Source of the DNA: Lota lota
Taxonomy: Eukaryota; Chordata; Actinopteri; Gadiformes; Lotidae
DNA: 64,000 nucleotides
NCBI GenBank assembly: GCA_026745465.1
Contig: JACYXH010000228.1
Location: 1,277,501 to 1,341,500 of the forward strand
Direction: 5' to 3'
The notes under the pieces are model-generated. The model did no database searches, was not told the origin of the DNA, and worked only from the letters and a program-made list of their open reading frames with translations. The position numbers and the translations under genes were made by a program. This document shows, piece by piece, positions 30,776 through 44,700 of the stretch. Positions within the stretch are counted from its first letter, which is position 1, and each line of letters opens with the position of its first letter.

Positions 30776-31080
30776 CTCTCGCCCCTGTCTTCAACAGCTG
30801 ATACCTCCGATATAAACTCCCCCCCCCCCCTTCCATTCCGGCTTGTTTAGCTCATCCTTCAGCCCACACCTCAGTCCGAAAAACAAGGGCTATGTTTCTT
30901 TGTTGTTTATTTCTACCCTAGGTACATTGATACACTATTTTATCCTTTTAAGTACCTTTTTTTATTTCCACAACCCAGTGCTGGTGACCAGTTCCAAGGA
31001 CAACAAGCCTACACAAGGCTTGCTAACTCTCCTCTTAATTTATGTTTTGGTTAAAACGGAAAATAAATATATATTTATAT
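30681..31080 (+). other. notum 3' UTR (minimum extent) with poly(A) signal
   Basis: The sequence after the notum stop carries a (TC)n tract at about 30735-30782 and a C run near 30820. AATAAA signals lie at 31062-31067 and again at 31373-31378. The first gives a 3' UTR of about 400 bases; a longer form ending near 31.4 kb is equally possible. Confidence 0.5.
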
Positions 31081-31399
31081 ATCTCAAATGTAATCCAGTT
31101 TTAAGGATGCTCGTTGATATGCTTGTTTTTGGGTCGGTTTTGATTTATTTACATAGATTTGATCTTTTTCTTTTTTTTACATGGTAAGCTAGGACAGTGA
31201 TTACGTGTTTTATGAAGTCGCTCAGTTAAGTTTGTAAGGATATATGTTGTTGTCTTATATAGTTGGATTCACCTTAGACCCTCCCACCCTGGGGCCTGAG
31301 CCATGGTTTAAAACACACAACACACATTGTTTTTGCAAGAAAATATACATTCATCGAGGAAGAAAAAGAAAGAATAAAAACACAGGTCTCTTTAAGAAG

Positions 31400-32640
31400 T
31401 TACATAACACAACACATTACTCATAAGCTGTTAATACTTAAAGGAAATAATGCAAACAATGACACAGAGATAAATGAACAGACAAAATGAACAAATTAAA
31501 TGCAAAACATTAATTGACACCCATTACATTTTTTGCTAAATGTATTAAAACAAATTTGTTAGAAAGGATAGAGAGAACTGGATGAAATGATTATTGATTT
31601 GATACTTTTTTTTTAATCTGTGTGATTATGAACACCACTGTGCCGATGCCACCAGTGGCATTACCAGAAAACAAGACCAGTTAAACCCAAGCCAAGGATA
31701 TGTGTTTGTGTCAGAACGTGATTTCAAGACAAGGTCACCTCAGTAGTCCATTCAAAAGTACATTCAAAGGGAGACAAATATTGTGTATAATGTCTTGGAG
31801 TATTTGTATAGGTCATGCTATGTGTTTACTATATAACTTCCATCGTTTATTTGACAATAGAATCACTTTTTAATATAAAGACGTTCATGTGTGTATTGCT
31901 GTCTTATAAATGCTGTTTTAAAGGACCTTTATTTTACATCACACGAGACAAGGAAAGGTATTACTAATTGTAATTTTATTCTGTAACATATTTTTTTAAC
32001 AGAAAGAAAACTCAAGCTACATTAGTAATTTACATATTTATTTTGTTATGTAAATCATATTTATAAGTGCTATTTTCACAAAGAAGTGATTCTTTGTAAA
32101 TTGTAAATATATTACTGTTTTATTTTCTTTTTGTGTTGATTGCATGTCTTTGTATCAGACTTTAAAGAAAAAGACCAATTACAGATATATTTCAAGATAA
32201 TATTTTTGTTGTGTGTTGTCATTTACCATTATACCAAAACATTAATATCTATAATATTATTATATATATATAAGAATATAACCTATATATTTAGCATACA
32301 AAAAGCACGCTAGCTACAAAACCCACCAACACTGCTTTAATGATGGTGGACCACTCTAAAATCTACCCACATCTGTAAAATCGAAACACTAATTAAATCT
32401 AAAAGCGTTTTACAGCAGCCATTCAGTAAAAATGCTCACCGCCAACTTTTTATACACACCTCCTGATCCCCATAACGGGCATATAATCAGCGTATCATTT
32501 TGGATATTAAAATACGTCCTACCCTTACTGTCATTACACTGAACAAGAAGCAGCTTTGCCTTGAAAGCGCTTCAACTCTCAGTCTACGGGCCTCCCACCC
32601 TCCGCTTCCCTCTAGAAATACGACCCCCTCACCCCCCCAT
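31400..32640. other. AT-rich spacer between notum and myadml2
   Basis: AT-rich sequence without open reading frames, recognisable exons or long repeats. It may include the distal end of an extended notum 3' UTR. Nothing further could be identified. Confidence 0.5.
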
Positions 32641-32669
32641 CCCTGTCACGTTTAGGCCTACTGCCCGGC

Positions 32670-33067
32670 CGCCCAGTTGCCGAGGCTGACATTTTGGCTC
32701 CCACCCCACCCCATGTGTTGAGCATAGACCCCCTATTTATAGAGCATGGTGTGGCCTGCAACCTTGGGTGGAGCACAACCTTTCATTTCAGGAACCACCC
32801 CTAGGAAAATTCTGGAGTGCACGCACTCACAGCAGAGCAGAGCAAAGGGTTTGAGTTGTGTGACAGAACTGGCAGATCTAATCCAAGGAAGGCCACGGCG
32901 GAGAGAGAGAAAGTGGACGACAGGTGAAGCCAGCTTGAGTGGCATCAGCGTAAGGGACTTTCAGCTGTGCAGAAGCAGGATCATCTGGGACGTGACTGAC
33001 ACCGGACCCCAGACCGATCCGTCTGAAGCCCAGGGCCTGTTGTTGTTGTTGGAAGACGCTTCTCAAC
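32670..33067 (+). promoter_or_regulatory. Probable myadml2 promoter and non-coding first exon
   Basis: A perfect palindromic MEF2-type site, CTATTTATAG, lies at 32733-32742 and could also serve as a TATA element. E-box motifs CAGTTG (32674-32679) and CATGTG (32712-32717) lie just upstream. The following sequence ends in a good splice donor, AAC|GTAAGA, with the exon end at 33067. A strong acceptor after a long pyrimidine tract (TTCTCAG, exon start 33436) would join it to the coding exon. The exon itself is inferred; no transcript data were available. Confidence 0.45.
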
Positions 33068-33435
33068 GTAAGACATGGCCTGCAGGTCTCAGGACAACGT
33101 CTAACCTGAATTGGGGGGAAATACGGAGAAACGGAAGACCCAAAGACTGCAGAGATTGAATACGATTTCAGGCTTTGCCATATGCTGGCTATATATAAAC
33201 TGGACCAGGCTGGGGTAATATGCCTCTGTTTTCTAAACCATGCTTAAGTTGACCTCAATATCTGCTATAACCATATAATTTGTTTTGAAGAATATTAACT
33301 GGGTAAACCAAGCTTTTGATTAAAATACAAATAGCTCTGGTGAAAGTGAAGACATTTTCTGAATCTCTTTATATATATATTTTTCCTTTCTCTTTTTCTT
33401 TCCTAAATTCAACAAATATCCTGTGCTATTCTCAG

Positions 33436-33695
33436 TCCTACAACAACGTCACCTCACAGTGGCTGGATGTAATTTGAGCTCCAGCACACCGCTGTAATTA
33501 CAAAGCACACAGAGGAAAAATCTTTTACTGAGATTTGTAATTAAGGCCCATCTATAAACGGCGACTGGGGAAAGGGCGAGGTCTCTGCAGAGGGAGAAGA
33601 GTAGGCCACAAGCCCTCCCGGACCGGAGAAGGAGTCCGTCCCCTTCGAGAAAATCCACTGCGCAAAATCCCCAGTGGACGACTGCTACAGAGGCC
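33436..33695 (+). other. Probable 5' UTR part of the myadml2 coding exon
   Basis: It begins after a long pyrimidine tract (33370-33400) and CTCAG, and runs without another strong acceptor to the ATG at 33696. The ATG context CGAGGCCATGG-like (GCCATGG) is a good Kozak match. The exon start is an inference from splice signals. Confidence 0.4.
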
Positions 33696-34607
33696 ATGGA
33701 CCACCAGGGCGGACACTACCTGAACAAGGCGGCGGCCCTATCCCCCTTAGGCTCTGCCCGCATGTGCCAGCTGTTCTTGGGCTGCAGCATCATGGCGCTG
33801 GTGTCTCACGGCGCCGGCTACAGCGCCAGCTACGGCACCTTCTGCATGTTCGTGTGGTGCTTCTGCTTCGCCGTCACCCTGGTGGTGTTCGCGCTGGATG
33901 TCACCCGGCTCCACAGCTGCATGCCCATCTCCTGGGACAACTTCACGGTGGCCTTCGCCATGCTGGCCACGCTCATGTACATCACCGCCACCGTGGTCTA
34001 CCCCGTCTACTTCCTGGAGAGCGAGTGCCCGGCGGAGGGCTGCGCCGCGTGGGGCTACCGCATCGCCGTCACCGTGTGCTCCGGCCTCTGCTGCTTCCCG
34101 TACGGCGCCGAGGTGCTCCTGACCCGGGCCAAGCCGGGCGCCGTGGTGGGCTACATGGCCACCGTGTCGGGCCTGCTGAAGGTGGTGCAGGGCTTCGTGG
34201 CGTGCATCCTCTTCGGCGCGTTGGCCAACGATGACGAGTACACGAAGTACGTCGCCACGCAGTACTGCGTGGTGGTGTACAGCCTGTGCTTCACCCTCAC
34301 CGTGGTGGTGGTGGCGCTGACGGTGTCCGGGAGGACGGCCGCCCTGCCCTTCCCCTTCGACCGCTTCGTGGTCATCTACACCTTCTTCGCCGTCATCCTG
34401 TACCTGAGCACGGCACTGATCTGGCCCATCTTCAGTTTCGACCAGAAGTACGGCACCAGCGACCGGCCCGAGGACTGCCCGCGGGGGGCGTGCCCCTGGG
34501 ACAGCAAGCTGGTGGTGGCGGTGTTCACCAACGTCAACATGATCCTGTACTTCGTGGACCTGGTGTACTCGCAGAGAATACGCTTTGTGTCGAACTCTGT
34601 GGTCTGA
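33696..34607 (+). CDS. myadml2: Myeloid-associated differentiation marker-like protein 2
   Basis: A single uninterrupted 303-codon reading frame encodes a multi-pass membrane protein of the MYADM family. Its size is close to human MYADML2 (about 307 aa). It has two tandem MARVEL-type halves of four predicted membrane segments each, roughly residues 20-145 and 150-295. Very hydrophobic segments include ones near 48-68, 85-108, 150-172, 190-212, 225-247 and 270-290. The extracellular loops carry Cys pairs (ESECPAEGC and EDCPRGACPWD), as in the family. The frame is GC-rich, unlike its AT-rich surroundings, as often seen in intronless fish coding exons. The family's molecular function is poorly defined. 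Position between notum and pycr1 matches the human order, which supports the MYADML2 call over other MYADM paralogues. Confidence 0.95.
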   Translation: MDHQGGHYLNKAAALSPLGSARMCQLFLGCSIMALVSHGAGYSASYGTFCMFVWCFCFAVTLVVFALDVTRLHSCMPISWDNFTVAFAMLATLMYITATVVYPVYFLESECPAEGCAAWGYRIAVTVCSGLCCFPYGAEVLLTRAKPGAVVGYMATVSGLLKVVQGFVACILFGALANDDEYTKYVATQYCVVVYSLCFTLTVVVVALTVSGRTAALPFPFDRFVVIYTFFAVILYLSTALIWPIFSFDQKYGTSDRPEDCPRGACPWDSKLVVAVFTNVNMILYFVDLVYSQRIRFVSNSVV

Positions 34608-35789
34608 GAACCTTTTTAAGGGAGACCGCTTGGGTTGGGGTCCTTGACCTCACAAGAAGAAGAACAATAAGAAAACACACAGAACAGACACACAGGCAGA
34701 CGCGGGACGATCTATGGGCAGATCAAGTCGCTACGAAGATCACCTATCACTTTAAAAAGACAACCCTGCAGCACTTTGTATGTGATACACTTTATTCCTA
34801 TTTCCAAGTGTTCCACATCATTGTTCAATTATTATTAGAGGTGTGTAGGTAAGATTTAAGAGTTGTAAATAGAGAGAGAGAGAGCAGAAAAGAGAAGAAC
34901 AGAGCAAGATTTTGAAACCAAACAACTCTATCTCTCTCTGCTTTCTCCCTCACTACGTTTCTCCGCCATTGAGAAGTGTTGCATTCACGCACCTGTGATT
35001 GACAGACAAGATGGATTCCCCAAACCAATCTGGGAAGAGATGCCTTGATTGGTAAAACTTGAGACGGGAGCGGTCTAAAATCTCAATGGGCTCATACAGA
35101 GGCAGACGCAGTCAACTCTAAACAGCTATTATCACATCACAGAGCATTTCACTCATTAATAGCTGACGGAGAGCTGTGCCATTCAAATGATAGCTCTTAC
35201 ATCTTACCTACAGCACCTTTAAACTGCAGTACCATGCTGCCAAGCTATAACAGTGTCATATGTGACGGGCCTGCTATATGCTACCTACAGAGGGACTTTC
35301 CCCAAGTTCTGCAGTGTCCTTGGAAGGCCTGACAGGTGTGGGGTTTAGCTGATATGTGACTTGTCCACAAAGGACAGTGAGGAATATCACTCTCAGCACC
35401 TACTGCCACTCTTGTCAATCAGACTCAAGATGGTCTCAAACAACACGGGGACTTCTCTCTCTCTTTCTCTCTGGACAGCTTTGTTTCAGCTAGACTTAAT
35501 TTTATTGCATCTTGAAATCTTGAAGCGTAAATTATTTAAGCAGGACATGATTGAAGATAGAACTAGACCACTGGTTGAATTGTTCTATATTGTTGGTGAC
35601 ATTGTATTTGGCTACCAGACAAATTATTTTCTGTTGCGTTCACTGTCTATTTAAACGTTAGTTATTTTTAATTTGAACCTTAAAGTGACAATAAGATACA
35701 GACTGTTTGTAATACTAATAAAAATGTTCTAACTAACTAATTTGAATGTTCATGATGTTATGATTTTGGTGTTCAAAAATGATAATAAA
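34608..35789 (+). other. myadml2 3' UTR and downstream spacer
   Basis: Sequence after the stop includes a MITE-like insertion (34838-35222). AATAAA signals occur at 35717-35722 and 35784-35789, so the 3' UTR may span about 1.1 kb including the insertion. No earlier AATAAA was noticed. Confidence 0.4.
34838..35222. mobile_element. MITE-like element with terminal inverted repeats, TA-flanked
   Basis: The left end reads GAGGTGTGTAGGTAAGAT and the right end, reverse-complemented, reads AAGGTGCTGTAGGTAAGAT. The match continues inward for about 25 bases with a few differences. Both ends abut a TA dinucleotide, consistent with TA target duplication. The element is about 385 bp with no coding capacity. 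Its ends resemble those of the element at 4106-4597. Confidence 0.65.
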
Positions 35790-36271
35790 CAAATAAACAA
35801 AAATGTGTTGTTCATCCACATGCTCATATTGACACATAATGATGAATGTATGGGTTTTAAATGTCAGAATGTCATATCATCATTACTAAGGTGTGGATGA
35901 TTATAATTCAATTCGAAATATTTGACTAAGAAATAGTAGGTTAAAAAACAAAATAATAAAGATGGACGAATCCCTACATCATATCAAATGGATTCCTATC
36001 ATTTAATTCCTACATCAATTGAATTTCAGAAATTCTGATTTCAGTAGCCCTTGACAGTAAAACTAATAAAAAATTGACTTATTAAAATCTCAGGGTTTAC
36101 TTTATTTATGCATACAAAGCATCAGTCGATTATATATTCAGGGCAGCACGAACCGTTACAAATAGCGCTACATCTTTACAAAGCCCACCCATCATACGGA
36201 CCAAGACACGGTGATTGGTCTAATTGATTACGCGTCAAAATACGACACACATATTTGCTTTAGTAATCCGG

Positions 36272-36995
36272 CAGTGTTGCCAGATTGCGGGAAACCTCCC
36301 AATTCGGCTACTTATGATCACGTTGGGCTGGAAAATAAAACAACCACCGGACGGGCACATGCAATTTGTGCTGGTTTTGAAATAACTGGCAGGACGTTTT
36401 ATTTTTATTTGATTTTTTACAAACGTCAGTCAATACCAATAGACATAAGGTTGAGTTGATTTAATCCAATAACGTTAGTAGTTAGGGGTGGGAGATGGGC
36501 ACCTGTCCTCGTAATTAGGGACGAGGGAGGGCCATCAGACTTCTCACTCTGCCTGCATCCAATGCTCGTGTCGAGAGAGCGTTTTCTCTGGTGACATTCC
36601 TCAGAGATGACACCGAAGACATCGAATGGGACTACAAGCTCCTGTCTAGCCTTTTGGGTGTGGTTACTGTCCTGACAGTTACTGTCCTGACAGTGTGGTT
36701 ACTGTCCTATTCTACCGGGACTACCGCTCCTGTCTAGCCTTTTGGGTGTGGTTACTGTCCTGACAGTGTGGTTACTGTCCTATTCTACATCGTTCTGCGG
36801 TTGACGTTCTTCTAAGTTTTTCAAAGATGATTTCAAGTTGAAGTTCTGCTTGAAACTTAAAAAATGGAACATCAATTTATAACATAGGGGTTCATCCCTT
36901 TATATACATTTTGAAATCAAATACATGCCTATTTTGAGTGTTGTGTTGGTTCAGCTCATGTACCAAACAACCATTTTCTGTGGCTGTCCCAGCAC

Positions 36996-37094
<99 letters not shown>

Positions 37095-37487
37095 AAGAGA
37101 GAGATAGAGCGAAGTTCCTTGTCTACTACCTACCGTTATAGTTATTACGTTAATTAAGTCGCATTCAGGCGTTTATTGTGCTCACGTATTGGTCTTCAAC
37201 GTGCCCATTTTGTGTGTTGTGTATTATTGTCAGTGTGTTCTTGCCACGGACCTTGTGAGGTGTGCGTGCGTGTGTGTGAGAGATAGACGAGAGATGTTCC
37301 TTATATACCAGATAACGTTATAGTTAACAAGTAGGTCTCATTTAGGTGTTATTTCGCGTATTTGCCGTTGCAAAAGTCTATGGTTAATCAGTTTTCTGGC
37401 AATATACATTCTGGGCGGGTTTTTGGTTGATTGGGCGGTTTGTAGACTGGTTGGGCTGGAAGTTGCCAATCCGATCTGGCAACACTG
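36272..37487 (+). mobile_element. Decayed hAT-type DNA transposon
   Basis: The left terminus CAGTGTTGCCAGATTG is matched at the right end by the inverted CAATCCGATCTGGCAACACTG, a typical hAT-like end. The internal frame at about 36545-36605 reads LPASNARVERAFSLV, which resembles the C-terminal dimerisation motif of hAT transposases. The rest of the transposase is missing. A local tandem duplication (about 36640-36795, copies of CCTTTTGGGTGTGGTTACTG) and a (TG)n/(GA)n insertion (36998-37102) interrupt the element. The flanking 8-mers (AGTAATCC / AGTAGTCG) match imperfectly, so the target duplication is uncertain. The element is not autonomous. Confidence 0.75.
36998..37102 (+). repeat. (TG)n-(GA)n compound microsatellite
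   Basis: About 82 bases of pure TG array followed by GA units, inserted in the decayed hAT element. Confidence 0.95.
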
Positions 37488-37833
37488 AGTAGTCGTCGTC
37501 AGTCCTTATTTCTTGACACACAATGAAACGCGCAAACAAATGTCTGCGCCACGTTGACATTGCCGTATAGTCACAATTTGGTGCCTTGAAGTTACGTTAT
37601 CAGTCACCGTCTAGCGACATATCCGTAAGTCTGTGTAGATATGTAATTCAATGTAAAACTCCGGTATGCCTACTGTTCGTCTCCAATAGCTGCACGCCAA
37701 AGAGCTGCATCCTTGAGCAACAAGGAAGTTATGTTGTCATGTTGTTAACTTGTTAAGTGAAGCACAATGCAGTGGTGTGTTTGTGTTGTTGTCCCTCAAC
37801 GCTTACTATGGTTTAATATCATTGTACAGCAGG

Positions 37834-41444
<3,611 letters not shown>

Positions 41445-41465
41445 ACTGGGGTCCTTGCTCTCTGT

Positions 41466-41520
<55 letters not shown>

Positions 41521-41746
41521 CCCTTGCATGGGACTCATCGTACAGATTAAACAAGCATTATAGCCGGCCTACACTGGGGCGAAATGCAGAATACAGTCGT
41601 CAAATGTCAACCCCAAACTTTTAACCACTTGGGTCAGGGAGCCAAAAAAATGCCTATATTTCCTAAAGATAATTATATGGTTATGAGTGTGTGATGATAT
41701 TCAACATACTTTGTTGCCTTTATTGTGCTCTGCAGGCTGGAATAAA
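41445..41746 (+). other. pycr1 3' UTR with long poly(G) run and poly(A) signal
   Basis: The sequence after the stop contains a 53-base G run (41467-41519) starting 22 bases after the stop codon. An AATAAA lies at 41741-41746. A second, at about 42048, could extend the transcript. Confidence 0.5.
41467..41519 (+). repeat. Poly(G) tract, 53 bp
   Basis: Uninterrupted G homopolymer, the longest in the window. It is strongly predisposed to G-quadruplex formation and to sequencing or assembly length error. Confidence 0.95.
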
Positions 41747-44700
41747 ATCTTGGATTTACAATGTATATCTCAGGATATATATATATATATATATATATTA
41801 CATTACACATAATGTATGTATAATTATAGTTGGACCTAAGACAATGGATTTTGGTGACTTGCTTCTATTTATAGCTGAAGGCTTACATGGACATGTCCAT
41901 ATAACGTTCACCGTGCCCAAGGGTCTGAGGAAATGCCAACGTCACAGCAACACATTCCGGTGGTACTCCCATTCAGTTCCCTGCGTTACATTAGCATTTA
42001 CTTTCTTGTTTTGTATTGCAAGGTTTTATAGTTGCCCAAATATGAGAATAAACATGGAGACAACATCTTGGTCATTTTTATTTTAAACTTTAGAAACCTA
42101 CCGGTATAAAGTTGCCGTCCTGGTTTCGTGTGATAACTAAATGAGAAACTGGGAGACAGCGTCTTCCCCTCAAAAAAGAGGTGCTCAACACACACTGAAC
42201 ACATGTAAACAAACACGGGCGATATTCAAGGTCCACCACCGGTTATAATGTGTGAAGGTGGCCTACATTATGTGACTTTTTAATCTCTTGTGTGAAAAAT
42301 ATCGCTCCTGAATGGAGACACGTGACCAAACATCATGACGCCTGGCTTCAATACAAGGGGACAAGGGAATCAACAAGGAGCTCACCAGCGGTGGCTGAAG
42401 TCTACTTCTCGGGCAGACACAATTAAAGCCTGATGTTTAATGTCTAGTCATCTGCGTGATAATATTTAGGACACATAGCTGCAGACCACTAACCCAACAA
42501 ACCGAGGTGAGTGGAACGTCACCAAATCATTTGACATTTGTAATGTTATGCTGAGTGTGCACGCCTTTACCTCGGCACTGACAGCCGCGAGCCCTCCTCG
42601 CGCTGCTGTGTTGGCCGTGGCTAGCGCAAGCTAGCTTCTGATATTACCATGCTTAGAAGGCAGCCAATATCCGCCGCCAGTTACGCCTGGGTTATCAGTG
42701 TATTCACTGTGCGCGTTTATGAAAGACAATGCAGTGTTCACACATGAATTGTATTTGATTTTAAATGACGTTTCTTCTGAATATTGCAAGAGTGTAATGT
42801 TATATTGCAAGACGCCGAGCGCAGGGATTTCCTCCCGTGCTTGTTTTGTGGACAGGGGCTTTTGGTCCGATTTCACAAGCAATATATATTTGAACGTGGA
42901 GGATCGTGTCAGCTCGTGCAGTGTGTGACTCGCGCGTAGTAAGATTGCCATTTTGATAAGTCGGCGTGCCAGGAGTGTTTGGTTTGGTTGTCGCTGGTCT
43001 TGTCAACTCACACAATTGTCAGAGCTGCTCAAACCTGCTGCTTCATCGGTCTAGGAAGACCACCAGGTTGGTTTCAGAATTTCTCATGACATTTTTCAAG
43101 GATGTGTGTGTGTGTGTGTGATTGATGATATTGACAAGTCGGCTTTCGTTGGAGGTTCAAATGCGTGTGAGGATGGCTTTTTTTTTTAAACAGATGATTA
43201 CAAATCCTAAATTCGACAGCGGCATTGCCTTTTCCCCCCCTTTGGTTCACCTGGAGTGGCATTTCATTTAGCCGCTCCTGAAACCCCAGCAATAGAACAG
43301 TGCCTATCCGAATCGACATAGCGTCATTTTTGTTAATTGGCATTTGTTGTGGTGTTAAATCGTGCACTCAAACATGGAGCATTTCCTCCATGCTGAATCA
43401 CTACATCGATGCATTCAGCCGTTTTGAGAATTCACCCGAAACACAGCAGCGCCACCGGACAAAGGTCTTGCGCGGTGGATAAGGATCTGTTTTTCACCAC
43501 TCGACCCTAAGCTGGAAGAGGGATTGACGTGATATGGATTCGAAGTCCAATTGATGTCAAGTTATGAGCATCGAGTGATGACTATGGCACATTTATCCGC
43601 TTCCTCAGCATTCACCCGCGAGTTTACATTCCGTCGCCTTGTTGTCAGGGTGTCTTTTAACGCGCGCAGTGCTGACTAGTCACTTGCGATATGACATCCC
43701 TTTATTATAATAATGCATTATAAGCAGTATTTTCGTCTTTAGAAATTGTTACAGATGGCCTCATGTTCCAGAGGATGAATCACCGTCTCCACTGAGATAG
43801 TCAAACGAGTGTTTCAGCTGTGTGTAATATACGTGTTGAACTTATGAGACTATGATGATAAGTACATTTAAATGACAAATGCTAATATTTTCTTGTATGG
43901 TTATGATGGGTACAAATACAGATTTTATTGGGGGGGGGGGGGGGGGGGGGGGTGCAACAGATGCAGATTTTTTTTTTCTTGTAATATGGACATGGTGTTT
44001 ATTTGGGCCAAGGTTCTTAGAATGCACGTTTAGGGTCAAGTCATGAGTTATCCATTGGAAAATGTGTGTGTGCTCGATTTTAAAAATAAACGTCCTCTAA
44101 AGAGTCTTAAGTTTTACCAGCGGCGATAACAACAGACCCAAGTCTCCTCCTCTTGCTCCGATACTCATCTGGTTTCATCATCCATTTTCACACAGGCGAG
44201 GGAATCCAAGCATGTTCAGCTGGCAGGCTGTCCAGCCTCGCATCACAAGCCCAGCTTTGCAACAAAGCGTAATGCCTGCCTGTCTTTGCCTTTTTCGCTG
44301 CAGGTAACGAGAATAGATGAGGGTCTCTAGGAGAGAGGAGGAGGGGTAGGGTGGTGGTGTGGTATGAGGCTAGAGGCAGGGTGTGGTGGAGATCAGCGTT
44401 GGGATTTATGGTCACTGGTATGGAGCCAGATATAGCAGATAAAAATAAGGCATCGACCCCATAGGCAACAACTCCTCCCCAGCCCTCAGCGGTATTGCGC
44501 ATGATGGGCAGCATGTCTCCTCTTGCACGCATTCGTGGAGGAGGATAGGATATGGGATTGTTGATGAAACACCAGGCAAGAACATGCGTGCGTGCGCGCA
44601 CACACACGCACGCACGCATGCACGCACGCACACACACAACACAATGTGTAGCGTGGTCCCCGCTCAACTACCCTGTCTGCATCGCTCCGTATTGGGGAGT

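Noticed and set aside
33674..34852. Alternative long frames overlapping the myadml2 exon (including Arg/Pro-rich ones)
   Set aside because: They are out-of-frame shadows of a GC-rich exon; only the 33696 frame gives a conserved membrane protein.
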